Positions 18,605-27,646 are shown, counted from the first letter of the stretch. The stretch: DNA of 64,000 nucleotides from DATCJA01 sp963734635 (GCA_963734635.1 CAVTIA010000005.1:124001-188000); one strand, 5' to 3'. Notes: generated from the sequence alone by a model not told the origin. A program made the numbers and translations.

Positions 18605-19839
18605 ATGGACCCAATATCGCGGGGCATACGGACGGGAGTCATCGTCGCAATCTGCGCCACAGGGTACGAGGTTCGGATCGCTTCGCAGGTACCCACCGAC
18701 CCGCCGGAAACGCGTGCGGCACCCGGCCCAATCAGTTGCTGGTGGCGAACCGACAAGGCCGCGGTGCGCATCGGGGAGGCGTTCGGACTGACGCTCACCT
18801 GCCGGGTGCTCGAAACCGACAAGGCCACGGTCGTGCCGAATGTCAGCAACATCGAGCCGACCTCGCTGCAGCTGACGCCCTTCGAGGTCGTCGGAGGCAC
18901 GCGCCACGAGGACATCGTCCGGCCGCCATGGCGTTACCTGCAGTTCGAGTACACCGTGCGACTGCTCGGTGAAGAGTTCTTCGGCCGTGACATCCCGATT
19001 CCTCCGACAAACGTGACGTTCCGCGTCCAGACCACCGGCACGCGAGGTCCTCGAGGGCACCGAACAGACCTATGTACTGCCGTCGATGCCGATGCGGGTG
19101 CTTTCGCTGCTGCCGGTGCAGGCCGCCGATATCCGCGAGCCGTCCGTGGACACGCTCGGCGATATCGAATCCCGGCGGTTTCAATCGACAGCGATGCAGG
19201 TCACGTCCGCGATCCTGTTCGGGTTCTCCGGCGTGCTGCTCGTCATTGCAATGGTGCGGGGCCTGGCGCGATTTCGAAACCGCGGCCCGGATACAAAACC
19301 GAGTCTTGCGGCCCACACGCTGCTCGGCCGTTGTGTGCGCGAGGTCGATCTCGTTCGATCGGAAGCGGCGCGAGACGGGTGGAATTCCGGCCTGGCCGGC
19401 CGCGCGCTCGCCCCTTTCCGCATAGCCGCCGCGACCGCGTTGTCCCAGCCGGTCACCCAGAAGTTCGTGCCAGGGGACGCACCGATCCGGGAAGGGCAGC
19501 TGTTGGTGCGAAAGGGGCTGCTGCGGAGGCGCCGCGCCCTCGTATCGGCCGCGATGACGCTCGGCGCGATCGATCGGCTGCAGACGTCGCGCAACGGCCT
19601 CCGGCCGTGGGGCGTCGGTCATGACACGGTGGCGCAGATTCGTGAGGCGGTGGCAGGTCTCAGCGCCGTCAGGTACGGGCGCAACGGGGCCTGTTGACCC
19701 GGCCGAGCTGGATCGAATTCTCGAGACCGGCACCGGGGCGCTGCGCCGGCTGCGCCGCGCCCGGCTGCTGCCGACGCGCGCCGCAGGAGCTCTCTCGAAG
19801 TCGGCCGCACTCCTGGAAATCGGGGCATGGCGCCACTGA
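18605..19839 (+). CDS. MxaA-like periplasmic/membrane protein, two frameshifts
   Basis: ATG at 18605 has GAGGG upstream. The N-terminal part is a secreted beta-rich region (DKAAVRIGEAFGLTLTCRVL, RYLQFEYTVRLLGEEFFGRD, IPIPPTNVTFRVQT). A shift at about 19043 leads to EVLEGTEQTYVLPSMPMRVL and SLLPVQAADIREPSVDTLGD, one TM helix (VTSAILFGFSGVLLVIAMV) and a cytoplasmic helical tail. A second shift near 19685 gives VDPAELDRILETGTGALRRL ending at 19839. Architecture (periplasmic domain, TM, basic cytoplasmic tail) and position between mxaS and the first vWA gene match MxaA. I do not see direct sequence hallmarks of MxaA, so the name is left out. Confidence 0.55.
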
Positions 19840-20926
19840 ACGACCTCTCCATCATCGTGCAGCGAACGCTGACCGAATGGCTGCGCGTCCGGTGGCGTGA
19901 TCTCCAGTTCACGGCCGCCGAGACGACGCTGCTCGTGCTGTTCACCCTCGCGGCGATCGCTCTGCTGATGATCCTTGCGCGGAGATTGGGCGTCGCGAGC
20001 ACTCGGCGACCCGGCCGTGGCGCTGCCCGCGCTCCTGCCGATCATGCGGCGCTCGCCGCTCGCGGGGCTTCGGCATGCGCCGTTTGCCTTGTTTTGTGCG
20101 GGGCTTCCCTTCTTTGCGGTCGCGCTGGCCAACCCGCTGACGGCGTTCACACGCGAGGAGGTCACCTATCCGGGCCGGCGCATTGCACTTGTCGTCGATG
20201 CCTCGAACAGCATGATTCTGCAGTTCAACACCTCGGTCCTGAAAACGCCACAGAGCCGTACGTTCTTCACGGCTGTGGCGTCGGCCGAGCGTTTCATGAA
20301 ATTGCGCATGGATGGTCCGTATCGCGACCTGATCGCGCTCATCCAGTTCGGCAGCAACGCATACGTGGTGACGCCGTTTACAACCGACTACGAGAACGTG
20401 CTGCTCAGCATCCGGCTGATCTCGGACCCGGTGAACTGGGCGCGCTTCGGCGACGGCGGCACAACGATTCTCGAGGGTGTTGCGGTTGGATCGAACCTCT
20501 TCAAGGCATTCGATTTCGCGAATGCATCCGGCAACCTGATGGTGGTCTTCAGCGACGGGATCGACGACAAGCTCCACCTCAAGGGGGCGTCAATCGACAA
20601 CCTCGTCATGACAGCGCGCCAGTCAGCAATCCCGGTGTACATGATCCGGACGGCGTTCAACAGGAAGTTCGGCGAGGTCCGCGAGGACAAGTGGTGGAAA
20701 CCGGCGATCGAACGCACAGGGGGCAAGTTCTATCCGGCGTTCGGATGAAGCGGCCATTCTGCAGGCCGTCGAAGACATCGACCGTCTGTCGGCGGGTCGA
20801 ATCGACGTACGTGAATACACGGCGTACGAGCCGCGCTTCTCGGGATACGCACTGATCGCCGTCGCGTTGTGGCTCGCTGCCGCGGCGTTGAAAGTAGGAT
20901 TCCGCAGTTTCAGAACGTTTCCGTAG
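19827..20926 (+). CDS. mxaC: vWA-domain membrane protein, MxaC-like, two frameshifts
   Basis: ATG at 19827 overlaps the end of the preceding gene. N-terminal TM (TTLLVLFTLAAIALLMILA), then after a shift near 20000 RALGDPAVALPALLPIMRRS and a second TM (LFCAGLPFFAVALA). The vWA domain follows with the MIDAS motif VVDASNSM (D-x-S-x-S), a central FGDGGTTILEGVAVG and VVFSDGIDD. A shift near 20748 leads to DEAAILQAVEDIDRLSAGRI, DVREYTAYEPRF, a final TM (YALIAVALWLAAAAL) and TAG at 20926. The C-terminal arrangement is typical of BatA/MxaC. It presumably binds a metal in the periplasm as part of the cofactor-insertion complex. Confidence 0.65.
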
Positions 20927-20956
20927 CGGTTGCGCCAGTCGCGTTGGAGGAGCCGG

Positions 20957-21662
20957 ATGAAGGAGATTGCTGGTTATCTCGTCGCCGCAATGATACTCGC
21001 CGCGCTCGGCATCGTGTGCCTCGGCGTCAGCCGCATGGATCGCGAGATGGCCGATGCCCAACAGGCATTTGTCACTGCGGACTACGCTGCAGCGAATGCA
21101 GCACTGGCCGAAGTGGAGCGCTATTACCAGTACGCGAGCAGTGTGCCGTGGATCGGCACCGGCCCGGCGAACGACGTCCGGAACGCGTCGAGCAACGCTT
21201 GCGTATTGGCAACGGCAGTACGGCGCTCTCGCGCCTCCAGATCGCACCGACCCGGTGGCCGACGTTCCGGCAGACAACGTTTCGCTGCAGCTCATTGTTG
21301 CCAATGCCGTCTACCGCGCAGGCCAGCCGGGCGCCAAGGATCGCACATCGGCGCTCGCGGTGCTCGATTCGACGATCAGCGCATACAGGGCGGTGCTGAA
21401 CAACGCCGGGAGTCCCGAAGACGCGCGGAATGCCGAGGACGCGGCGCACAACTACGAATACGCCGTGCGTCTGCGCGACGAGATCCTCAAAGGACGTCGC
21501 CGCGCCCTTCCGCCGCCGAGGGAGGACGAGGCGTTCGGCATGGAAGGCCGAACCGAACGCGCTGAATTCGAACGACAGTTCGAGCAGTACGTGCCGCTCG
21601 AGAAGGAAGAACGCGAGAAGCCTGCGGCCGGCGTCAGCGATCCACCTGCGCGGAAAGGCTAG
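20957..21662 (+). CDS. mxaK: MxaK-like single-TM protein, one frameshift
   Basis: ATG at 20957 follows GGAGG by six bases. A TM anchor (YLVAAMILAALGIVCLGVS) is followed by a helical periplasmic part: QAFVTADYAAANAALAEVER, VPWIGTGPANDVR and, after a shift near 21190, LAYWQRQYGALAPPD, VSLQLIVANAVYRAGQ, LDSTISAYRAVLNNAGSPED and NAEDAAHNYEYAVRLRDEIL. The Y-W-x3-Y-x2-L-x-P, A-N-A-x-Y/F-R and A-x2-N-Y-E-x2-V-R-L-R-D motifs and the position between two vWA genes fit MxaK. The role in methanol dehydrogenase maturation is known only genetically. Confidence 0.58.
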
Positions 21663-21675
21663 GAGGAGCAGCCCG

Positions 21676-22770
21676 ATGCTCGGCGTCGATCTCCGCACGG
21701 TGAGTTTCGACGAACCGCTTTACCTCTGGCTACTTGTCGTTCCCGGCGCGCTCTTGCTGTTGTCGATGTGGCGGCTCGTGCGCCGCCGCGGCGACGGAAG
21801 GCGGCTCGATCGGGATCGAGTGGTACCCGTCGGAGAACGACGGCCGCCGCTCGGCGATCTTGCGTTCTGGATGGCTGTCGCGCTCGCGACTTCCTTGTGC
21901 GTCGTGGCGCTCGCTCGCCCCGTCGCTCGTGTGTCAGTCATGCGACGCGCCAGCGCCGATATCGTCATCCTTCAGGATGGCTCCGCATCGATGCACGTGG
22001 CGGACGTCCAGCCGAACAGGTGGCGGCGATCGGTGCAGTTCCTGCGCGCATTCGGCGAGGCGCTGAGCTGGCGGGGAGACCGCGTCGCGCTGGCGATTTT
22101 CGCGTTTCATGCGGCGCCGCAAGTGCGATTGACGAAAGACCCCAACGCTTTGTTCTTCTTCATCGATCATCTTGGCGACCAGCCGCCGTTTCCGCTTCAA
22201 GACGATCCCACATGGAGCACGAATATCGAGGAAGGCGTCTCATGGGGTCTGAAACTCGTTGAGATGGACGAGCGGTTGTTCGGAAAGACGGGCAACCCGA
22301 AAGCGTTCCTGGTCATCTCGGACGGCCAGGCGTGGAGCGGAACGGTGGCGCGGGCGCTGACGGAGGCGCGCGCGCGGGGCGTACTTGTCTACACCGTGGG
22401 AGTCGGCACGACAGCCGGCGGCACGATTCCGGATCCTCTCGGCCGGCCTCCGCTCCACGCGGCGCTCGACCGCGCGTCGCTGGCAGAGATCGCACGGGCC
22501 GGCGGCGGCCAGTACTTCGAGATCGGCCGCGAACCCGATTCCTATGTGGCCGCGCGGATCATCAGCAGCATCAGACGGCGAATTCCGGCAACCCAGGTGA
22601 CCGAGGACACGGAAGACCTCTATTGGCCGTTGTTGTTCGCGGCCGCTGTCGTCATCTGTCTAGGAACATTCCTCGTTCGACGACCCGCCGAGCTTTTCTG
22701 GGTGGCCGCAGGCGCGATATTCACCTCGATCTGTTTACGCATATGGCTCCTCTTTCCTGCCGCGCCCTAG
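21676..22770 (+). CDS. mxaL: vWA-domain membrane protein, MxaL-like
   Basis: ATG at 21676 follows AGGAGGA. The product has 364 residues: TM1 (LYLWLLVVPGALLLLSMW), TM2 (AFWMAVALATSLCVVALA), a vWA domain with MIDAS ILQDGSASM (D-G-S-A-S) and FLVISDGQAWSG, a conserved VYTVGVGTTAGGTIPDPLGR loop, ALDRASLAEIARAGGGQYFE and two C-terminal TM segments. This layout is that of BatB/MxaL proteins. It closes the six-gene rightward cluster. A 14-bp inverted repeat begins at its stop codon. Unlike its three upstream neighbours it has no frame break. Confidence 0.7.
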   Translation: MLGVDLRTVSFDEPLYLWLLVVPGALLLLSMWRLVRRRGDGRRLDRDRVVPVGERRPPLGDLAFWMAVALATSLCVVALARPVARVSVMRRASADIVILQDGSASMHVADVQPNRWRRSVQFLRAFGEALSWRGDRVALAIFAFHAAPQVRLTKDPNALFFFIDHLGDQPPFPLQDDPTWSTNIEEGVSWGLKLVEMDERLFGKTGNPKAFLVISDGQAWSGTVARALTEARARGVLVYTVGVGTTAGGTIPDPLGRPPLHAALDRASLAEIARAGGGQYFEIGREPDSYVAARIISSIRRRIPATQVTEDTEDLYWPLLFAAAVVICLGTFLVRRPAELFWVAAGAIFTSICLRIWLLFPAAP

Positions 22771-22832
22771 CCGTCTTGAACGGCCAGATTCCTTACAAAT
22801 GAGTCAAGTTTGAACGCACCGTTCAAGACGGC
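22770..22832 (+). terminator. Inverted repeat after the mxaL-like gene
   Basis: GCCGTCTTGAACGG (22770-22783) is exactly complementary to CCGTTCAAGACGGC (22819-22832), separated by 35 bases. The left arm starts at the last base of the mxaL stop codon. No T-run follows, so it would be a Rho-assisted or processing hairpin rather than a classical intrinsic terminator. Confidence 0.4.
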
Positions 22833-23160
22833 TACGCCCGCGCGGAGCGCGGGCAATCAAACACTGCCTAGCGAGGCGGAGCCACATGCTCGGTGGTCTG
22901 AGGCGCAGCCTCGCTAGTCATGCGCTACGTACGGTCGCCGCCAGAGCAATAGACACTGCGTTCGGGCCGTGTGGCGGCGTTCTCCTTCACCTTTCGAGCA
23001 ACGATTTCTTGGTTCTCCTGCACACCATCGACGAGGCGGACGCCAGCGTGTATCAGGGACGACCAACCGCGAGCACGTTCAGCTTTCGGCAGCCCGGGGT
23101 CGGCTTGACATCAGAGGAATGGGTCTCTATGTTACAGGCCGGTTGAAAAGGAGAACGCCG
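22833..23160. other. Intergenic region with palindromic repeats, no supported gene
   Basis: A short hairpin GCCCGCGCG/CGCGCGGGC-like sequence (22836-22854) and a second one with arms TAGCGAGGC and GCCTCGCTA (about 22870-22919) fill the left half. These look like dispersed extragenic palindromes. From about 22920 to the GTG at 23161 I see no convincing coding sequence; the open frames here lack ribosome sites and recognisable domains. Confidence 0.4.
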
Positions 23161-23964
23161 GTGGCACGTTGGGGCACAGCACTGATCTTCCTCGTTGGCG
23201 TCGCGGCGATCGGTATTTTCATGCCGACGACCGTGGCAGGGCAGGCATCGACATCGAAGCCGTACACACCGCCGCGCACGCGCGACGGACAGCCAGACCT
23301 GCAGGGCGTCTGGCAGGTGCTCAATACCGCTGCGTGGGATCTCGAAGATCACAACGCGCGGCTGGGGGTACCCGCCGGACGAGGCGTGGTCGAGGGTGGC
23401 GTTATCCCCTATCAGCCCGCTGCCCTCGCCAGGAAGCGGGAAAACTTCGAGAAGCGGGCGACGCTCGATCCGGAATCCAAGTGCTACCTCCCGGGAATTC
23501 CCCGGATCACGTACATGGGGTATCCGTTTCAGATCGTGCAGCAGGCCGACAAGGTTTCCATTCTTTACGAGTACCTGCACACGATTCGCTACGTTTACAC
23601 GAACGGAAACCCCCATCCGAAGGGTCCGATCGAATGGTGGATGGGCGATTCGCGCGGCCGTTGGGAAGGGAACACGCTGGTCGTCGACGTCATCCACTTC
23701 AACGATCTGACATGGTTCGATCGCGCCGGCAATTTCCACAGCAGCGCCTTGCACGTGATCGAGCGCTATACGCCGACGGGGCCCGATCACATGCTCTATG
23801 AGGCCACCATCGAAGACCCGAACGTGTTCACGCGACCATGGAAGATAAGCATGCCGCTCTATCGGCGTCAGGAACGAGACGCCGAGCTCCTGGAGTATCA
23901 GTGCCACGCGTACCTTCTCGAGCAGGAATGGAACAACCCCTCCTCGTCATTGTTCGAGCGCTGA
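23161..23964 (+). CDS. WGDTL-family secreted protein, subtype B (copy 3), intact
   Basis: GTG at 23161 is preferred because AGGAG lies eight bases upstream and a signal peptide follows directly (ARWGTALIFLVGVAAIGIF to TVAGQ). The product has 267 residues: KPYTPPRTRDGQPDLQGVWQ, AAWDLEDHNARLGVPAGRGV, VIPYQPAALARKRENFEKRA, KCYLPGIPRITYMGYPFQIV, GNPHPKGPIEWWMGDSRGRW, EGNTLVVDVIHFNDLTWFDR, YEATIEDPNVFTRPWKISMP and EYQCHAYLLEQEWNNPSSS. This intact copy defines subtype B. Two Cys (before LPGIPRI and near the C-terminus) are conserved in all copies. It is followed after 28 bases by a subtype A gene, the same B-then-A order as at 12851/11831. Confidence 0.78.
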   Translation: MARWGTALIFLVGVAAIGIFMPTTVAGQASTSKPYTPPRTRDGQPDLQGVWQVLNTAAWDLEDHNARLGVPAGRGVVEGGVIPYQPAALARKRENFEKRATLDPESKCYLPGIPRITYMGYPFQIVQQADKVSILYEYLHTIRYVYTNGNPHPKGPIEWWMGDSRGRWEGNTLVVDVIHFNDLTWFDRAGNFHSSALHVIERYTPTGPDHMLYEATIEDPNVFTRPWKISMPLYRRQERDAELLEYQCHAYLLEQEWNNPSSSLFER

Positions 23965-23992
23965 GGTGGCCGAAGAAAGAGCGAGGTGTCAT

Positions 23993-24976
23993 GTGAACCG
24001 CCGAGTCTTTGCCGTCGGCACTGTGCTGACGATCGTCGGGTGGGTGTCAATCGTCGCGCCGGAACCCTTGGCCGGGCAGGCCTTCTGGGCGAAGGACACG
24101 CCGAAGCTTCCCATGGCGAAGACCTGGGCAGCACAGAAGGTAAAGCTGCCGCGCTATGCGCCGCCACGAACGCCGGATGGCGTCCCCGACCTTCAGGGCG
24201 CGTGGAGTGGTGCCGGCGGCGACAACAACAGCTACCTCGAAGACCACGAATTCGTCGATGTGACGACGCCGTCGCAGGAGAGCTTCGTTTCCGATCCGCC
24301 GGACGGAAAGGTCCCGTATACCCCTTGGGCGCTCGAGAGACGGAAGGAAATGCTCGCGGGCCTCGGGCGAGGATGGCCCGGAGAATCAGCCGAGCGTCTT
24401 TACGCGTCGCCGGGTTCGTTTTGCCTCAACGTTGCGCCCGTCTTCTCGTTCGACGCCCAGGAAATTATTCAAAAGCCGGGCTACGTCATCATGGTCAGCG
24501 ACGACACCTATCGCGTGATCCCGACCGACGGGCGGCCTGCAATCAGCCAGAACGCCAAGTTCTGGATGGGGACCTCTCGTGGCCGCTGGGAGGGCGACAC
24601 GTTGGTGGTCGAAGTGACGAGTCTCAACGGCAAGGGATGGTTCGACAGCACGGGGCAGTTCTATAGCCAGAACACCCGGATGGTGGAGCGGTGGCGACTC
24701 GTGAACGCGAACACGATTGATTACGAAGTTACGGTGCACGACCCGACGATCTACACGCGGCCGTGGACGATGACGTTTCCGAAACGCCGCGCCGGGACGG
24801 GCCCCGGAGGACCTCGAGGCGTAAGCGCAGCCTCGAGCCTGCCGGCCGTGGCCACAAAGGACCCGTACACCATCGAGCTATGGGAAACGGCGTGCTACGA
24901 AGGGAACACGGAAAGCCTCGCGGGCATCCGCTCGCTCGGCTACAAGTGGTTCAACGGGGTGACGCCGCCGAAGTGA
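23993..24976 (+). CDS. WGDTL-family secreted protein, subtype A (copy 6), intact
   Basis: GTG at 23993 with GAGGT upstream begins NRRVFAVGTVLTIVGWVSIV, a signal peptide ending PLAGQ, then AFWAKDTPKLPMAKTWAAQK. Further motifs are PRYAPPRTPDGVPDLQGAWS, DPPDGKVPYTPWALERRKEM, GSFCLNVAPV, RWEGDTLVVEVTSLNGKGWF, ERWRLVNANTIDYEVTVHDP, WTMTFPKRRAG and TACYEGNTESLAGIRSLGYK. The product has 327 residues without frame breaks. It is clearly a paralogue of the five leftward copies. The function is not known; secretion and strict conservation of the Trp/Asp/Pro core argue for a folded periplasmic enzyme or binding domain. Confidence 0.78.
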   Translation: MNRRVFAVGTVLTIVGWVSIVAPEPLAGQAFWAKDTPKLPMAKTWAAQKVKLPRYAPPRTPDGVPDLQGAWSGAGGDNNSYLEDHEFVDVTTPSQESFVSDPPDGKVPYTPWALERRKEMLAGLGRGWPGESAERLYASPGSFCLNVAPVFSFDAQEIIQKPGYVIMVSDDTYRVIPTDGRPAISQNAKFWMGTSRGRWEGDTLVVEVTSLNGKGWFDSTGQFYSQNTRMVERWRLVNANTIDYEVTVHDPTIYTRPWTMTFPKRRAGTGPGGPRGVSAASSLPAVATKDPYTIELWETACYEGNTESLAGIRSLGYKWFNGVTPPK

Positions 24977-25054
24977 CATAGGCGTGGCGACCCGCTGATT
25001 CCTTTCACGGTGGCTTCGATCTTTGCGCGCCTGTCTCGCGCGCACGAGACGCCG

Positions 25055-25110
25055 GTCCGGCTAAAGCCGGACACTACGTACGAAGACCTCACTACGTACG
25101 AAGACCTCGG
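25055..25110. repeat. Dispersed palindromic repeat (GTCCGGCT-AAGCCGGAC type)
   Basis: An inverted repeat GTCCGGCT..AGCCGGAC is followed by ACTACGTACGAAGACCTC and a second partial copy of ACTACGTACGAAGACCTC. The same unit occurs at 26652 and twice at 55494. It sits in the leader of the propeller gene at 25142 and would be read as RLKPDTTYE if translated. Confidence 0.65.
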
Positions 25111-25141
25111 GCGGACAACTGAACATGACAGAATGGGGCGC

Positions 25142-26176
25142 ATGAGGCTCATCGCAACGATTACGGTCATGCTCGGCGTGCTGTGCACCCACACGGCGCG
25201 CGACACTGTTCGGGCACAGACGACCGAGCCTTCCGTTGTGGGCACCGCTCTCGCAATCCCGGGTGTGGTACGAGCCGGCGCACCAATCGAACGAATCGTG
25301 ACCGGCTTTGACGGCCTCGACGATCCGATCGGGCTGACCGACGGGTCGCTGGTATTTTCAGAGCCGGGCGCGCGACGAATCCACCGGTTGAACACGACTA
25401 CAAATGCGGTGTCGGTGCTCGTAGCCGACTCCAACGAATCGCACGGCGTTTCGGAAGACGCCACGGGGCGGCTGATTTCCGCGCAGGCCTGGGACGGCTC
25501 CACCAGAATCGGCGTGATTCATCCACCGGAACGGCGTGCCGTTCTCGCTGACAACTTCGACGGACGGCCATTCAGCCGTCCAAACGATCTCATCGTCACC
25601 AGACGCGGCGGGGTCTATTTCACCGATCCGGGACTCACCGTGCAGCAGGCCGAGGCGCTCGTGAAGCGGCTGGGCAAACCGCTCGAGCCGCGGCTGCCGC
25701 CCGCTGTCTATTACGTTCCTCCGGGTGGCAGGGCGATCAGGATCGAAGACAAGATGATTCGCCCCAACGGGATTCAACTCAGTCGCGACGAAAACGTCCT
25801 GTACGTGAGCGATTCGAACGGCGCAAACGTGATCGCGTGGGATATCCAGCCAGATGGCCTCGTCCGCAATCGCCGCGCGTTCGGAACGCTGACCGGACGC
25901 AGCACGCGTGACAATGGCCTCGGCGGGATCAAGACATTTGCCGACGGGATGACGATCGACAGCGAGGGTCGGCTGTACGTTGCAACGGGCGGAGGTGTCG
26001 AAGTGCTCAGTGAGCAGGGACAGCACGTCGGGACGATCCCGGTGAAGTGCCCGCCGGCCGATTGCCAGAACCTCGCCTTTGCGGGCAAACAAAAGACGAC
26101 CTTATATATCGGCGGCGCCGGGTCGCTCTACAAAGTGGAAACCATCGCCCGCGGATTCACCGGCCGGGCAAAGTGA
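25142..26176 (+). CDS. SMP-30/gluconolactonase-like secreted beta-propeller
   Basis: ATG at 25142 opens a signal peptide (RLIATITVMLGVLCTHTA). The propeller has family motifs: EGP-like LTDGSLVFSEPGARRIHRLN, SRPNDLIVTRRGGVYFTDPG, IRPNGIQLSRDENVLYVSDS, GIKTFADGMTIDSEGRLYVA and CQNLAFAGKQKTTLYIGGAG. The Glu, Asn and Asp metal ligands of SMP-30 lactonases are found in FSEPG, RPND and ADGM, so a divalent metal and lactone- or ester-type hydrolysis are plausible. The substrate is unknown. It lies inside the rightward WGDTL/DUF6152 module, as the NHL propeller does in the leftward one. Confidence 0.82.
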   Translation: MRLIATITVMLGVLCTHTARDTVRAQTTEPSVVGTALAIPGVVRAGAPIERIVTGFDGLDDPIGLTDGSLVFSEPGARRIHRLNTTTNAVSVLVADSNESHGVSEDATGRLISAQAWDGSTRIGVIHPPERRAVLADNFDGRPFSRPNDLIVTRRGGVYFTDPGLTVQQAEALVKRLGKPLEPRLPPAVYYVPPGGRAIRIEDKMIRPNGIQLSRDENVLYVSDSNGANVIAWDIQPDGLVRNRRAFGTLTGRSTRDNGLGGIKTFADGMTIDSEGRLYVATGGGVEVLSEQGQHVGTIPVKCPPADCQNLAFAGKQKTTLYIGGAGSLYKVETIARGFTGRAK

Positions 26177-26230
26177 AATTGTCTGGATGCCGGTGCGGGT
26201 GTAGGATTTCCGCCTAACTGCGGAGGCAAT

Positions 26231-26641
26231 ATGACGCGTGTCCAGATCGGTGCGCTGTTGACGATATCGCTGGCGGGCCTGGTTCTGGCGGGACCGCTAT
26301 CGGCGCACCATTCCATTCAGGCGCAGTTCGACATCAACAAACACGTGACCGTCAGCGGCAGCATCGCGAAGGTCGAGTTCATCAACCCGCATTCGTACCT
26401 GACCGTGAACGTCAAGGACGCGGACGGCAAGATCATCAAATGGGCGTTCGAGATGGCCGCTGCGGCCCAGCTTCGGGCGCGCGGGATGAGCCGCGCCGAT
26501 CGTGGAGGACTGAAGCCTGGCGACGAAGTCACGGTCGTCGCGCTGGCCGCGCGGGATGGATCGAACAGCGGTCTTCTTCAGGAGCTGAAGATGGCCGATG
26601 GTCGCGAGTTCAAGTTCACGCCCGATCCCAACGGCAACTGA
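26231..26641 (+). CDS. DUF6152-family secreted protein (copy 2), intact
   Basis: The product has 136 residues. Signal peptide (VQIGALLTISLAGLVLAGPLSA), then HHSIQAQFDINKHVTVSGSI, VEFINPHSYLTVNVKDADGK, IIKWAFEMAAAAQLRARGMS, GDEVTVVALAARDGSNSGLL and LKMADGREFKFTPDPNGN. The N-terminal HHS, the central NPH and the W-x-[FI]-E motif define the family. ATG at 26231 has GGAGG nearby upstream. The mature N-terminal His pair would be free to bind a metal such as copper; this is inference only. Confidence 0.85.
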   Translation: MTRVQIGALLTISLAGLVLAGPLSAHHSIQAQFDINKHVTVSGSIAKVEFINPHSYLTVNVKDADGKIIKWAFEMAAAAQLRARGMSRADRGGLKPGDEVTVVALAARDGSNSGLLQELKMADGREFKFTPDPNGN

Positions 26642-26650
26642 AAACACGTG

Positions 26651-26678
26651 AGTCCGGCTGAAGCCGGACACTACGTAC
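26651..26678. repeat. Dispersed palindromic repeat, copy 2
   Basis: GTCCGGCTGAAGCCGGAC is a stem-loop with GAA at its centre and is followed by ACTACGTAC, itself containing the palindrome TACGTA. It fills most of the 49-base gap between the DUF6152 gene and the subtype C gene, so it would be transcribed in the intercistronic region. Confidence 0.65.
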
Positions 26679-26690
26679 AGGAAGGTCCGT

Positions 26691-27635
26691 ATGCGCCTCG
26701 CTTCACTGAGTCGATTCGCCGTCGCCACCGCCGCGCTGTGCCTCCTCTCGGCCGTGATGATCGCGCAGGAGTCTTCGCAGCCCCGCCGCACGACGAACGC
26801 CCCGCCGAAAGCGTCCGGCGCCACGCCGCGCACGGCTGATGGACATCCGGACCTCACGGGTGTCTGGAACGGATTGGGCGACAATCTGAACGGAATCCCC
26901 AACCAGATTGCCAACAACGGCCTGTCGATCGAGAGCGATTCCGTCACACGCGATCTGCACAGCGGCCTGCTGATCGGCACGTTCCCGCGGAACACCACAC
27001 GACCGCAGAACAACGAGCAGGCTGAGCGTGCGGCCGCCCTGCTCCGGCGTGTTGGATCCAACAGACCTATTTACAAGCCGGAATACTGGGAGATGGTCCA
27101 CTACCTCGACCACAACTCCAACGAAGAAGATCCGTCGAACAACTGCATGCCGGCAGGCATTCCGCGTGGCGGCATCCCGTCGTACATCGGCCAGCAGGCC
27201 ACGCATCTCATGTTCGTCTATCCCGGCCAGGGCGGCTTGATCGCCACCCAGACGATGTACCGCATGATTCCGCTGGACGGCCGCAAGCACACGCCGTTGC
27301 AGGAGCTCGATGGAACGCATACCGGCGAAGCCATCGCGCACTGGGACGGCGACACGCTCGTGGTTGATTCGTGGGGGTTCAACACCAACACCTGGTTCGA
27401 TCAGATTGGTGGCTACTTCCACAGTGAAAACATGCACGTCATCGAGCGCTTCCGTCGCGAGGGGAACACCCTCACGTGGACGGCGACGGTGAACGACCCC
27501 GATGTGCTGCTCGAACCGTGGACGACCACGCCTCGCGTGGCGCTGCTGAATCCCCGATCGAACGCGCTTCTGCCCGAATCGTTGCCATGCAGCGAGCGCG
27601 ACCTGGGGCACGTCGTCACGAAGGAACATCACTAA
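26691..27635 (+). CDS. WGDTL-family secreted protein, subtype C
   Basis: The product has 314 residues with a signal peptide (LSRFAVATAALCLLSAVMIA). It shares the family core, TPRTADGHPDLTGVWNGLGD, CMPAGIPRGGIPSYIG, HWDGDTLVVDSWGFNTNTWF, FHSENMHVIERFRREGNTLT, WTATVNDPDVLLEPW and the final LPCSERDLGH, but differs from A and B elsewhere. The Cys before PAGIPR and the C-terminal Cys are at the same places as in the other subtypes. It lies 49 bases after the DUF6152 gene and 11 bases before the next gene, so it is probably in one operon. Confidence 0.75.
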   Translation: MRLASLSRFAVATAALCLLSAVMIAQESSQPRRTTNAPPKASGATPRTADGHPDLTGVWNGLGDNLNGIPNQIANNGLSIESDSVTRDLHSGLLIGTFPRNTTRPQNNEQAERAAALLRRVGSNRPIYKPEYWEMVHYLDHNSNEEDPSNNCMPAGIPRGGIPSYIGQQATHLMFVYPGQGGLIATQTMYRMIPLDGRKHTPLQELDGTHTGEAIAHWDGDTLVVDSWGFNTNTWFDQIGGYFHSENMHVIERFRREGNTLTWTATVNDPDVLLEPWTTTPRVALLNPRSNALLPESLPCSERDLGHVVTKEHH

Positions 27636-27646
27636 CTGGAGTGCAA

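Noticed and set aside
16624..22770. A generic Bat (aerotolerance) operon rather than an mxa-like set
   Set aside because: Both start with MoxR and DUF58 and contain two vWA proteins. The MxaK-like protein between the vWA genes and the absence of a BatD-type large beta-sandwich protein favour the mxa order, but the alternative is kept as a caveat in the entries.
22886..23146. A short open frame upstream of the subtype B gene
   Set aside because: No ribosome site and no homology; it overlaps repeat sequence.
26640..26690. Riboswitch or attenuator before the subtype C gene
   Set aside because: The hairpin is the same dispersed repeat as at 25055 and 55494, so a gene-specific regulator is not supported.
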